From contig NZ_CADFDB010000001.1 of NCBI RefSeq assembly GCF_902832845.1, positions 434,001-498,000 of the forward strand: a stretch of DNA of 64,000 nt. The letters run 5' to 3'. A program made the position numbers and the translations under genes. Shown piece by piece: positions 1 through 8,277 of the stretch (the first letter of the stretch is position 1; the number at the start of each line of letters is the position of its first letter). The notes under the pieces are model-generated. The model made no database searches and was not told the origin of the DNA. It was given only the letters and a program-made list of their open reading frames with translations. Source of the stretch: Burkholderia metallica (GTDB lineage Bacteria; Pseudomonadota; Gammaproteobacteria; Burkholderiales; Burkholderiaceae).

Positions 1-111
1 GCCGTCGGCGAAAACGCGCGCGACACCGCGGAGCGCGAGACGCCGGCGCGCGCCGCGACATCCGACGCCGTCACCCACGGTTTTCTTTCCTTGTCATTCA
101 TCGATTCATGA
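1..111 (+). CDS. C-terminal end of an unidentified upstream CDS (partial)
   Basis: Reading frame 1 is open from the window edge to a TGA at 109-111, giving a 36-residue tail that ends in GFLSLSFIDS. The stop overlaps the ATG of the following gene in an ATGA arrangement (108-111), which is typical of translationally coupled genes and is the main support. The tail carries no recognisable domain. It could be an accidental open frame in GC-rich DNA. Confidence 0.4.
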   Translation, partial: AVGENARDTAERETPARAATSDAVTHGFLSLSFIDS

Positions 112-1028
112 TTCCTTCGAGCCACGATACGTGCATGCCGTCTGCCGACTGGATGTCGGCGCTCGACGACGCGCGGCCGCTGCATACGCTGACCCTACCG
201 GGCAGTCATGACACCTGTGCGTATACGGTCGACGACCTGCTCGTGCGCACGCAGCGCGCGCCGCTCGATGCGCAGCTCGCGCACGGCGTGCGGCTGCTCG
301 ACATCCGTTGCCGGCACGTGCGCGATGCGTTCGACATCCATCACGGCGGCATCGCGCTCGGCATGACGTTCGACGACGTGCTGGCGACCTGTGCGCGCTT
401 TCTCGATGCGCACCCGCGCGAATGCATCGTGATGTCGGTGAAGGACGAATGGCCGGCGCACGCGTGCACGCGCAGTTTCGACGCGACGTTCGACGCGCAT
501 CGCGCGCGGCAGCCGCGGCTGCGCTGGCATGCCGGCGGCACGCTGCCCGCGCTCGGCGACGTGCGCGGCGCGATCGTGCTGCTGCGGCGCTTTCGCAGCA
601 GCCGGCCGCTCGGCATCGACCTGACCGCGTGGCCCGACAACGCGACGTTTTCGATCGACCATCCGGACGGCGCATTCGTGATCCAGGATGAATATCGCGT
701 GCCGGTGGTCGCGTCGATCGCGTGGAAGTGGCGTGCGATCGACGCGCTGCTCACGCACCTGCCGTTGCCGGACAGCGGCCGCTGGGCGATCAGTTTCTGC
801 AGCGGAACGGGGATGGGCGCGAATCCGTCGGTGGTCGCGCACGGCGACGGCCGCGTGCAGGGCATTCATGCGCGGCTGGCCGAACGCTTGCGCACGCAGC
901 GCGGCCCGTGTGGCGCGATGCTGCTCGACTTCTGCGATGACGACGACTGGGCGCTGGTGCGCGCGTTGATCGAATGCAACGACTCTGCGCCGGCGCAGCG
1001 CGTCTGGCGCAAGACGTTGCGCTGTTAG
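108..1028 (+). CDS. Phosphatidylinositol-specific phospholipase C X-domain protein
   Basis: This 306-aa protein has the signature of bacterial PI-PLC-type phosphodiesterases: GSHDTCAY (residues 32-39, with the first catalytic His34 and Asp35), LDIRCR (64-69), and a second His in IHHGG (77-81). A Lys in VKDEW follows near 115. Family members cleave phosphatidylinositol or glycosyl-PI by general acid-base catalysis and are usually secreted. No clear signal peptide is visible here, so it is either cytoplasmic or exported another way. The length fits the family (about 300 aa). No good Shine-Dalgarno precedes the ATG; the ATGA overlap with an upstream frame suggests coupled translation. It is convergent with, and nearly abuts, the next gene (stops at 1028 and 1025). 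The substrate is not determined by the sequence. Confidence 0.85.
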   Translation: MIPSSHDTCMPSADWMSALDDARPLHTLTLPGSHDTCAYTVDDLLVRTQRAPLDAQLAHGVRLLDIRCRHVRDAFDIHHGGIALGMTFDDVLATCARFLDAHPRECIVMSVKDEWPAHACTRSFDATFDAHRARQPRLRWHAGGTLPALGDVRGAIVLLRRFRSSRPLGIDLTAWPDNATFSIDHPDGAFVIQDEYRVPVVASIAWKWRAIDALLTHLPLPDSGRWAISFCSGTGMGANPSVVAHGDGRVQGIHARLAERLRTQRGPCGAMLLDFCDDDDWALVRALIECNDSAPAQRVWRKTLRC

Positions 1029-1981
1029 CGCAGATTGGCGCTGAAGAACGCGAGCGCCTTCACGTCGAGCGTTTCGTGGAATGCCGCGCGATCGAATCCG
1101 TTCGCATCGGTACAGACTTCAGGCGAGACCTGCGCCAGTTGTTCAGGGCACGGCGCGAGAAACGCGAAATGCGCGGAATTCGGCACGACGTGGAATTCCG
1201 GTCGTTGCGGCAGCATGCCGGCCAGCGCGCGGACGGTTTCCGGCTCCACGCCGTCGCCGCCGGCTTCGGACCCCCAGAGCTGGATCGGCGCGTGCACGTC
1301 CTTCAGCGAATCGGCGGTCGGAAATTCGTTCAACGGGTCGGCGATCACATAGGCTTTGATCCGCGGATCGTGCGTCAGCGGTTGGTGCGGCAGGTCATGG
1401 TCGCGTATCTGCCTGCAGATCAGCCAGGTCGGGTCGGGGCAGGCGACCCGCGCATGGACGAAATCCGGATTGGCGCCGGCCAGCACGAGGCCCGTATAGC
1501 CGCCGCGTGAAAAGCCGAAGAAGCCGATCCGCGCGGGGTCGATATGCGTGGCGTCGGGCCCGTTTGCCAGCATGTAGTCGACGAGACGCTTGATGTCCTC
1601 CGGCCGCTCGGCGAGCTCGCGAAGGTCGGCCGCGCGGCTCATGTCGGTATGCGTGTCGCCGGGATGGTTGATTGCCGCGACGACGTAGCCCGCATCGGCC
1701 AGCGTTTCGGCGAGGTCGTGATGCCCGAAGTACGTGCCGGCATGCCCGTGCGAAATCACGACGAGCGGCAGCTTGTCGCCGACGGTCGGACAGTTGCGTT
1801 GCCCTTTCAGCACGAACGGGCCGATCGTCAGCGATTGCGCGGGTGCTGCGCAGGGCGTCCAGATGGCCGCGCGCAGTTCGGGGCCGGCCGCGTCGGCCGG
1901 GATGCTGACGAACTTGATACCGGCCGCGTGCGCGAGCGTCGCGGACAGGCAGAGAAGGACAGCCGGGAGCCAGGTTTTCAT
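1025..1981 (-). CDS. Secreted alpha/beta hydrolase, dienelactone hydrolase / PAF-acetylhydrolase-like
   Basis: The start at 1981 is chosen because the protein then begins with a clean Sec signal peptide (MKTWLPAVLLCLSATLAHAA) and GGAGGGG lies just upstream; the longer open frame to 2206 has neither. The mature protein has the alpha/beta hydrolase pattern: oxyanion-strand motif LPLVVISHGH (71-80), nucleophile elbow GFSRG with Ser158, and a C-terminal His in NSAHFAF (His271). An Asp or Glu around 240-247 may complete the triad. The family includes dienelactone hydrolases and bacterial PAF-acetylhydrolase-like esterases. At 318 aa it is of normal length. A periplasmic esterase role is likely; the substrate is unknown. 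Confidence 0.85.
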   Translation of the reverse strand: MKTWLPAVLLCLSATLAHAAGIKFVSIPADAAGPELRAAIWTPCAAPAQSLTIGPFVLKGQRNCPTVGDKLPLVVISHGHAGTYFGHHDLAETLADAGYVVAAINHPGDTHTDMSRAADLRELAERPEDIKRLVDYMLANGPDATHIDPARIGFFGFSRGGYTGLVLAGANPDFVHARVACPDPTWLICRQIRDHDLPHQPLTHDPRIKAYVIADPLNEFPTADSLKDVHAPIQLWGSEAGGDGVEPETVRALAGMLPQRPEFHVVPNSAHFAFLAPCPEQLAQVSPEVCTDANGFDRAAFHETLDVKALAFFSANLR

Positions 1982-2144
1982 GTCGATTCCCCTCCGCTGC
2001 AGTAAGCGGGCTTCCGTTCCGGTTCGCGGGGCAGCGACTGCCGCGCGAGCCCGGCGATTCGACCGGGCGGCGAGTTCGGGAGGCATCGCGCCGAGCGGTG
2101 ACATGGCGGTCCCGGCGACGCCGTGGCGTGCGGCGGGGTGCCGT

Positions 2145-2756
2145 TCAGCGTGTCGCGATCGCCACCGCCGCACCGGCCATCGCGGTTGCGCTCGTGCGGT
2201 TGGCAATCCGCTTGGCGCGCGCCGACGTCAGGAACGCTCGTGCGCGCGACGCAAGCAGCGACCAGAAGCAGTCTGCCAGGATCAGGACCGCGAGCATCGT
2301 GCCGACCAGTTCGGCCCATGCGGTCACTCCCACGTGCGCGAGGTCGACGAGAGTCGGCAGCAGCGCGAGATAGAACACCGCGATCTTCGGATTGCCGAGC
2401 GTGACGGCCATGCCCGCGACGAACATGCGCCATGGCGACTGGCCGCGCGGCAGCGCGTCGGCGCCCGTTTCCGTCGGCGCGGTCCACATCTTCCACGCGA
2501 GGAACAGCAGGTACGCGACGCCGAGCAGCTTCAGCACGATCAGCCCCGTCTCGAACGTGCGTACGAACGCGGACAGCCCCGCGACCGCGAGCGTGAGCCA
2601 CAGCGCCTCGCCGAGCCACATCGCGGCGAGGAACGGCAGCACGTCCCGCACGCCGTTCGTGAGCACGCGTGCGACCAGCGCGGCGACGCTTGGGCCGGGC
2701 GTGCCGGCGGTGACGAGCAGGGCGATGGCGAAGACGACGAGCGCGGACAACGTCAT
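2145..2756 (-). CDS. LysE/RhtB family amino-acid exporter
   Basis: A 203-aa hydrophobic protein with the LysE/RhtB N-terminal pattern: the first TM helix is followed by TPGPS (residues 19-23), and GNPKIAVFYLALLP (near 120-135) is the second family signature. About six TM helices are visible, as expected of these inner-membrane exporters, which expel amino acids or related metabolites. GAGG lies upstream of the ATG at 2756. It is divergent from a GNAT gene with an 87-bp intergenic region containing a perfect 7-bp inverted repeat. The exported substrate cannot be read from sequence. Confidence 0.9.
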   Translation of the reverse strand: MTLSALVVFAIALLVTAGTPGPSVAALVARVLTNGVRDVLPFLAAMWLGEALWLTLAVAGLSAFVRTFETGLIVLKLLGVAYLLFLAWKMWTAPTETGADALPRGQSPWRMFVAGMAVTLGNPKIAVFYLALLPTLVDLAHVGVTAWAELVGTMLAVLILADCFWSLLASRARAFLTSARAKRIANRTSATAMAGAAVAIATR

Positions 2757-2779
2757 GACGAACCTCGTGGGTGGGGCGT

Positions 2780-2800
2780 TCGAAACGTATGAGGTTTCGA
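2780..2800. promoter_or_regulatory. Inverted repeat in the divergent LysE/GNAT promoter region
   Basis: TCGAAAC at 2780-2786 and GTTTCGA at 2794-2800 form perfect 7-bp arms around a 7-bp spacer. A TATAGT-like -10 element on the plus strand follows at about 2802-2807. The position between two divergent starts is typical of an operator, but no regulator gene lies next to it. Confidence 0.4.
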
Positions 2801-2843
2801 TTATAGTGACGGCCGTTCCAGACTGTCTGCCTGAATTGCCGTC

Positions 2844-3371
2844 ATGACTGCATCGATCCTGATTCGCCCGGCCACGCGGGAAGACGCGGCCGCGATGGCC
2901 GCCGTGGAAGTCGCCGCCGCGCAGCGGTTTCGCGACATCGGCATGGCCGATATCGCCGATGCCGGGCCGACCGACACGGCCGCCCTGCGCGTGCGCATCG
3001 ACGACGGTCGGGCGTACGTGGCGGTCGATGCGCAGGGTGCGTGCGTCGGGTTTGCATTTTGCCGGCTGCTCGATGCGCAGCGGCTCTATCTGGAAGAACT
3101 GGATGTCGCGCCGTCACATGCGGGGCAGCGGATCGGCGCGCGCCTGATCGAACAGGTGACGGCGCGCGCGGCGCAGGAGGGTATCACCGAAGTCGTGCTG
3201 TCGACGTTTCGCGATGCGCCGTGGAATGCGCCGTACTACGCGCGCCTGGGTTTCGAGGTGCTCGACGACGCGATGCTCGACGACATGCTGCGTACCATCC
3301 GCGCGTATCACGTGTCGCTCGGGCTCGACGAGACACGGCGCGTATTCATGCGGTTGCGCGTTCCGGGCTGA
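2844..3371 (+). CDS. GNAT family N-acetyltransferase
   Basis: This 175-aa protein has the GNAT fold signatures: N-terminal strand ILIRPATREDAAAM, central strands with LYLEELDVAPSHAGQRIGARL (the QRIGA acetyl-CoA pyrophosphate loop near residue 95), and a C-terminal PYYARLGFEV segment. Such enzymes move acetyl from acetyl-CoA to an amine. The C-terminus is slightly long and ends in RVFMRLRVPG. It is divergent from the LysE-type exporter; exporter plus acetyltransferase pairs often deal with the same amine or amino acid, but that is inference here. The acceptor is unknown. Confidence 0.9.
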   Translation: MTASILIRPATREDAAAMAAVEVAAAQRFRDIGMADIADAGPTDTAALRVRIDDGRAYVAVDAQGACVGFAFCRLLDAQRLYLEELDVAPSHAGQRIGARLIEQVTARAAQEGITEVVLSTFRDAPWNAPYYARLGFEVLDDAMLDDMLRTIRAYHVSLGLDETRRVFMRLRVPG

Positions 3372-3416
3372 CGCAGGCCCGGCGAATCACGGTGCCGGCC
3401 GCGGTCCGGTCCGGCG

Positions 3417-4334
3417 TCAGCGCAATGCCGTGCTCCCGGTAAACGGCAGCGATGCGAACGCGGCTTCCACGTGTGCAAGAAAGTCGGCCGCGGGCCGCGT
3501 CAGTTGCAGCCCCGGCGGCGTGAGCCGGTACAACTGCAGCGGCGGCGGCGACATCGGTAACGGCAGCGGCGTCAGCTTCTGGCCGAACACGGTTTCCGCG
3601 AGCGAGAGCCGGGTCCACGAGAAAATCGCATCGTTGGTCATCATCAGGCTGTAGAACAGCGCATACGACGTGCAGCGCGTGATGCAGCGCGGCGGGGGCA
3701 GGCCCGCGTGCGCATGCAGGTCACGGATATACGTGGGGAAGTTGTCGCTCGCATCGGCGTGGATCCATTCCGCGTCGCGCAGCGCGTCGAGCGATGTCGC
3801 GCCCGCAAAGCGTCCGTTCTCGCGGGTGACGAACGCGGTGTCGAACGTGCGGATCGCCTTGATGTCGAGCGACTCGGCAATGGGGCCCGTGACGGCGACG
3901 AAGGCGAGATCGAGCGTGCGATTGCGCAACTGTTCCGAGAGCAGGTTGAACGTCAGTTCACGCAGTTCGCACTCGACGTTTGGCCAGCGGCGGCGGAACG
4001 CGGCGTAGGCCTCGGCAAAGCCCGTCACCGCGACGATCGGTGTGAAGCCGATCACGAGCCGCCCGTCTCGCAGCCCCTTCATGTGCGCCATGTCCTCGCT
4101 CGCCCGTTCGAGCTCGCGCACGACAGCCTGCGCGCGCCCCAGCAGCGCGTCGCCTTCCGGTGTCGGCACGACGCCCCACGGCTTGCGCTCGAGCAGGGGT
4201 AGGCCGAACTCGTTCTCCAGTTCCTGGATCGCCTTGCTGATGGCCGGCTGCGTGACGTGCAGGGTCCGGGCCGCGGCCTTGATGCTGCCGGCCGTCGTGA
4301 CCGCGACGAGCGCGCGCAATTGATGGATTTTCAT
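3417..4334 (-). CDS. LysR family transcriptional regulator
   Basis: The start at 4334 gives 305 aa beginning MKIHQLRALVAVTTAGSIKA, the standard LysR winged-helix N-terminus (HTH about residues 17-36, AARTLHVTQPAISKAIQEL). The longer open frame upstream adds 40 residues without homology. A type-2 periplasmic-binding-like effector domain follows (about 90-300). It is divergent from the M20 hydrolase/porin/MFS cluster and presumably controls it, as LysR proteins commonly regulate an adjacent divergent operon and themselves. An imperfect dyad lies immediately upstream of its start codon. The effector is probably the transported compound or its hydrolysis product (inference). Confidence 0.93.
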   Translation of the reverse strand: MKIHQLRALVAVTTAGSIKAAARTLHVTQPAISKAIQELENEFGLPLLERKPWGVVPTPEGDALLGRAQAVVRELERASEDMAHMKGLRDGRLVIGFTPIVAVTGFAEAYAAFRRRWPNVECELRELTFNLLSEQLRNRTLDLAFVAVTGPIAESLDIKAIRTFDTAFVTRENGRFAGATSLDALRDAEWIHADASDNFPTYIRDLHAHAGLPPPRCITRCTSYALFYSLMMTNDAIFSWTRLSLAETVFGQKLTPLPLPMSPPPLQLYRLTPPGLQLTRPAADFLAHVEAAFASLPFTGSTALR

Positions 4335-4368
4335 GATGCGGAAGATATTACCAAAAGTTATCTGCATC
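4335..4368. promoter_or_regulatory. Candidate LysR operator (interrupted dyad)
   Basis: GATGC (4335-4339) and AGATA (4343-4347) are mirrored by TATCT (4359-4363) and GCATC (4364-4368). The dyad touches the LysR start codon and lies 85 bp upstream of the divergent hydrolase start. This is the usual position for a LysR recognition site; function is inferred from placement and symmetry. Confidence 0.4.
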
Positions 4369-4452
4369 AAAATTCGTGAGTTTTTTGACCCGAAACGCGT
4401 CTCTATGCTTGGCCGGGACGGTCGCGAGGCGGCCGATTCCACGGAGCCATTC

Positions 4453-5640
4453 ATGACGCAGAACCTTGCTCACGTACTCGCGGCGATTCGCGAGTCGGAG
4501 TCCCGATTCGTGGCGATCCGCCGCGACATCCACGCCCATCCCGAACTCGGCTTCGCCGAGACCCGCACCGCGCAGCTCGTCGCCGAACAGCTGGCCGCAT
4601 GGGGGTACGACGTCACGACGGGCGTGGGCGGCACGGGGGTCGTCGGCCAATTGCGGCGCGGCGCGGCGGCGCGCACGCTCGGCCTGCGCGCCGACATGGA
4701 CGCGCTGCCGATCGAGGAGGCGACGGGGCTGCCGTACGCGAGCACGGTTGCGCACACGATGCACGCGTGCGGACACGACGGCCATACGGCGATCTTGCTG
4801 GCCGCCGCGCACTATCTCGCCGAACAGGGCCGATTCGACGGCACGCTCAACGTGATTTTCCAGCCGGCCGAGGAAGGGCTCGGCGGCGCAAAGCGGATGA
4901 TCGACGATGGCCTGTTCGAACGTTTCCCGTGTGAACGCGTATATGCGCTGCACAACGCGCCGGGCGTGCCGGTCGGCCATTTCGCGTTGCGCCATGGGCC
5001 GATGATGGCCTCGTCCGATTCGGTGACCATCACCGTGACGGGCAAGGGCGGACACGGTGCGATGCCGCAGCTCGCAAGCGACCCGATCGTCGCGGGCGCG
5101 CAAATCGTGACCGCGCTGCAATCGATCGTCTCCCGCAACGTCGATCCGCTGAAACCGGCCGTCGTGACCGTCGGCACGTTCCATGCGGGCACCGCGCCGA
5201 ACGTGATTCCGGAAACCGCAACGCTGCAGTTGTCCGTGCGTGCGCTCGACGCGGCCACGCGCGACGAAATCGAGGCGCGCATCCGCCGGATCGTCGACGC
5301 GCATGCGCAGGCTTACGGGATGACCGCGCAGATCGAATATCAATCGATCTCGCGTGTCGTGGACAACGACCGCGCGGCATCGGATCTCGCGGTCGAGACG
5401 ATTGCGGCGCTGGCCGGCGAAGGCGCGCTCACGCTGTTACCCGACGGCGTGATGGGCAGCGAGGATTTCTCGTGGATGACCGAATGCGTACCGGGCTGCT
5501 ACGTGCTGATCGGTAACGGCGTCGATTCCCGCGGCGGGTGCTCGGTGCACAACCCGGGTTATGACTTCAACGACACCGCGCTGAGCTGGGGGGCGGCCTA
5601 TTTCGCCGGTATCGCCGAACGCTTCCTGAAGGCGGGATGA
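4453..5640 (+). CDS. M20 family amidohydrolase (HipO/AbgB-like aminoacylase)
   Basis: The ATG at 4453 with GGAG upstream gives a 395-aa protein of normal family length; the frame is open further upstream, but that part overlaps the LysR start. Motifs: IHAHPELGFAET (27-38), ADMDALPIEE (80-89), HACGHDGHT (104-112, metal ligands Cys106 and His108), QPAEEG (137-142, catalytic and metal-binding Glu), GTAPNVIPE, and the C-terminal VHNPGYDFND. These define M20D amidohydrolases such as hippurate hydrolase, N-acyl-amino-acid amidohydrolase and indole-3-acetyl-amino-acid hydrolase. The enzyme cleaves an amide to a free amino acid and an acyl group in the cytoplasm. It is followed at 60 bp by a porin and then an MFS symporter. 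Confidence 0.93.
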   Translation: MTQNLAHVLAAIRESESRFVAIRRDIHAHPELGFAETRTAQLVAEQLAAWGYDVTTGVGGTGVVGQLRRGAAARTLGLRADMDALPIEEATGLPYASTVAHTMHACGHDGHTAILLAAAHYLAEQGRFDGTLNVIFQPAEEGLGGAKRMIDDGLFERFPCERVYALHNAPGVPVGHFALRHGPMMASSDSVTITVTGKGGHGAMPQLASDPIVAGAQIVTALQSIVSRNVDPLKPAVVTVGTFHAGTAPNVIPETATLQLSVRALDAATRDEIEARIRRIVDAHAQAYGMTAQIEYQSISRVVDNDRAASDLAVETIAALAGEGALTLLPDGVMGSEDFSWMTECVPGCYVLIGNGVDSRGGCSVHNPGYDFNDTALSWGAAYFAGIAERFLKAG

Positions 5641-5700
5641 CGACGGCGCAGAGGAGAAGCGCCGGTCGGACATGAATCGAATTGACGATAAGGATATCGA

Positions 5701-6873
5701 ATGAAAAAGCGATTTGCACTGGGTGCGGCCTGTCTCGCGCTCGGCGCCGGCAACGCGCGCGCCGTGCCCTATCAGGACGTGTTGCTGGCGGCGGTGCCCG
5801 AGTACAACGGTCGACTGACGGAGGGCGTCGCGCTGTACGGCTCGGTCGACATGGGGATCAACTACCAGACGGTCGGCGGCCATTCGCTGTGGCAGACGCA
5901 GAGCGGTGGCGAGTGGACCTCCAAATTCGGCTTCTTCGGCCGCGAGAACCTCGGTGGCGGCTGGCGCGCCGAGTTCAACCTCGAAAGCGGTTTTCTCGCG
6001 AACAATGGCGCGCAGCAGGACAAGCAGTCGACCTACAACCGGCAGTCGTGGGTCGGCCTGTCGTCGGACAGCTACGGGCGGCTGCGTCTCGGCAAGCAGA
6101 TCGGCACGGCGCTGCCGCTGTTCATCGACGTATTCGGCACGGTGGGTACGAACTCGGTCTATACGTGGCTGGGCGCGGCAGCCGTGCAGACGAGCCGCGG
6201 CGTCGGCTACAACTCGGACCTCGGGCCAGGGGCGACGCAATTGCCGGCGCGCGTCGACAACGCCATCACGTACCGTACGCCGATCGTTGCGGGCACCACG
6301 TCGCTGATGCTGATGTATGCGCCGAGCAACGTGGCCGGGCGCGCGCCCGCGGCGTCCGCGCAGGGCGCGCTGCTGCAGTGGTACAACGGCACGACCTATC
6401 TGGCCGCGAGCTACAACCAGGCGTGGGGCGTCAACGGGGCGAGCACCGTGCGCAACGACCTGTACGGGCTCGGCGCCGTCTACGACACGGGGCGGCTCGT
6501 GCTGTCCGCATCGTTCAACCAGTACGCGCCGAAGCTGGCCGGCGACGGCATCGCGCGCGTCTACACGGTCGGCGCGATCGTGCCGTTCGGTGTCAATGCG
6601 ATTCGCGCGTCGGTCGTCTATCGCGATACGTCGGGCGTACGCGACGCGGCCGGCCAGCCGGCCAAGGATTCGGCGCTCGGTGCGATGCTCGGCTACGACT
6701 ACCTGCTGTCGAAACGCACAGGCCTCTATGCGCGTGCGGGGTTCATCCGCAACTACGGCATCTCGACCGTGTTGCTGAACGGCAACCCGCTGCCGACCGA
6801 GCCGGGCGGCACCGCACCGCGCACCGGGACGACCCCCGTGACGCTGTCGCTCGGCATGTATCACAACTTCTGA
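5701..6873 (+). CDS. Gram-negative general porin (OpcP/OmpC-like)
   Basis: 390 aa with a signal peptide (MKKRFALGAACLALGAGNARA) and AAGGA ahead of the start. Hallmarks are VALYGSVDMGINYQTVG at the mature N-terminus, the LGGGWRAEFNLESGF and SWVGLSSDSYGRLRLGKQ strands, and a terminal Phe (SLGMYHNF), the BAM recognition signal. This is the 16-strand trimeric porin family common in Burkholderia and Bordetella. Lying between an amidohydrolase and an MFS importer 14 bp downstream, it is probably a dedicated outer-membrane channel for the same substrate. Confidence 0.93.
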   Translation: MKKRFALGAACLALGAGNARAVPYQDVLLAAVPEYNGRLTEGVALYGSVDMGINYQTVGGHSLWQTQSGGEWTSKFGFFGRENLGGGWRAEFNLESGFLANNGAQQDKQSTYNRQSWVGLSSDSYGRLRLGKQIGTALPLFIDVFGTVGTNSVYTWLGAAAVQTSRGVGYNSDLGPGATQLPARVDNAITYRTPIVAGTTSLMLMYAPSNVAGRAPAASAQGALLQWYNGTTYLAASYNQAWGVNGASTVRNDLYGLGAVYDTGRLVLSASFNQYAPKLAGDGIARVYTVGAIVPFGVNAIRASVVYRDTSGVRDAAGQPAKDSALGAMLGYDYLLSKRTGLYARAGFIRNYGISTVLLNGNPLPTEPGGTAPRTGTTPVTLSLGMYHNF

Positions 6874-6887
6874 ACGGGAATTTTCCG

Positions 6888-8180
6888 ATGCATACCCTGA
6901 ATCGCACGGCCGCCGCACCGGTCGATGCCGCGCCGCGCGTGACGCGCCGCACGGTCGTTGCGGCCGCGCTCGGCAACGGACTCGAGTTCTTCGACTTCAC
7001 CGTCTACAGTTTTTTTGCCGCCCTGATCGGCAAGCTGTTCTTTCCCGCGTCGAGCGACGTCGGCGCACTGATGTTGTCGCTGGCGACGTTCGGTGTCGGG
7101 TTTGTCGCGCGGCCGCTCGGCAGCGTCGCGATCGGTGCCTATGCGGACCGTGCCGGGCGCAAGCCTGCACTCGTGCTGACGGTCGCGTTGATGGCGCTCG
7201 GCACCGGGATCATCGGCTTCGCGCCGACCTATGCACAGATCGGCATCGCAGCGCCGCTGCTGATCGTCATCGGGCGCTTGCTGCAGGGCTTTTCGGCGGG
7301 GGGCGAAGTCGGCGCCGCGACGACCCTGCTGATGGAGTCGGGCGATACCGGCCGGCGCGGCGAGCGGGTGAGCTGGCAGATGGCGAGCCAGGGCGGCGCG
7401 ACGCTGGTTGGCGCGTTCGTCGCGCTGACGCTGTCGCGCGCGCTGCCACCCGAAGCGCTGCACGCGTGGGGATGGCGCGTACCGTTCGTGCTCGGTCTGC
7501 TGATCGGCCCGGTCGGCTTCTATCTGCGGCGTCACCTCGACGATACGTTGCCGCACGCGGCGGGCGGCGCACCGCGCGAGCGTGCGCGCGTTCCGTGGCG
7601 GCAGGTCGTGGCCGGCACGCTGCTCGTGATCGGCGGCACGTCGACCACCTATACGATCGTGTTTTTCCTGCCATCGTTCCTGACGCTGACCGTCGGCATG
7701 CCGGCGTCGGTGTCGTTGCTGTCGGGCTGCGCGGCGGGCGCCGTGCTGCTGATCGGTTCGCCGCTCGCGGGACGACTCGCGGATCGCGTGCGGCGTCGCA
7801 AGCGGCTGGTGGGCGTGACGTGTGTCGCGTCGGCCGTGCTCGTACTGCCGGCGTTTTACGCGATGAGCAAGTGGCCGTCGGCGGTCACCGCGGTCGCGGT
7901 CGTGATCGTGCTGATCGGCTTGATGACGCTGTCGAGTCCCGCCGGCTTCGTGATGATTCTCGACGCATTTCGGCCCGAAGTGCGGGCAATGTCGCTCGGG
8001 ATGATCTATGCGCTCGGCGTGACGATTTTTGGCGGGTTCGCACAACTGATTGTCGGTGCGATGTGGCGCGCGACCGGCAGTTTTTACGCGCCGGCGTGGT
8101 ATGTGCTGGGATGCAGCGCGGCGAGCCTGGTCGGCCTGGCGTTGTTCGTGGACGCGCCCGCCGTGGACGGCACGCGGTGA
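6888..8180 (+). CDS. MFS transporter, metabolite:H+ symporter type
   Basis: The start at 6888 lies 14 bp after the porin stop and gives 430 aa with about 12 TM helices. The N-terminus ALGNGLEFFDFTVYSFFA and the loop 2-3 motif ADRAGRKPALV are typical of the MHS subfamily (shikimate, citrate, proline/betaine carriers); RLLQGFSAGGEVGAATTLL (helix 4-5) is also family-specific. It is predicted to import an organic acid or amino-acid derivative with protons. Read with the hydrolase and porin, it completes an uptake-and-cleavage unit under the divergent LysR regulator. The exact substrate cannot be told. Confidence 0.92.
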   Translation: MHTLNRTAAAPVDAAPRVTRRTVVAAALGNGLEFFDFTVYSFFAALIGKLFFPASSDVGALMLSLATFGVGFVARPLGSVAIGAYADRAGRKPALVLTVALMALGTGIIGFAPTYAQIGIAAPLLIVIGRLLQGFSAGGEVGAATTLLMESGDTGRRGERVSWQMASQGGATLVGAFVALTLSRALPPEALHAWGWRVPFVLGLLIGPVGFYLRRHLDDTLPHAAGGAPRERARVPWRQVVAGTLLVIGGTSTTYTIVFFLPSFLTLTVGMPASVSLLSGCAAGAVLLIGSPLAGRLADRVRRRKRLVGVTCVASAVLVLPAFYAMSKWPSAVTAVAVVIVLIGLMTLSSPAGFVMILDAFRPEVRAMSLGMIYALGVTIFGGFAQLIVGAMWRATGSFYAPAWYVLGCSAASLVGLALFVDAPAVDGTR

Positions 8181-8219
8181 GCGGGACGGGCGAACGCGTT
8201 GCATGCCCGCCCGGAGGTG

Positions 8220-8262
8220 TGCACGACGAACGGACGGGCGAGGCCGGACCATTCGTCGTGCA
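8220..8262. terminator. Inverted repeat between convergent MFS and nemA genes
   Basis: TGCACGACGAA (8220-8230) and TTCGTCGTGCA (8252-8262) are perfect 11-bp arms with a 21-base loop, placed between two convergent stop codons. There is no T-tract, so it would be a non-canonical or bidirectional terminator, or an mRNA 3'-end stabilising hairpin. Confidence 0.45.
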
Positions 8263-8277
8263 TGGCTCGTTGCGCGA

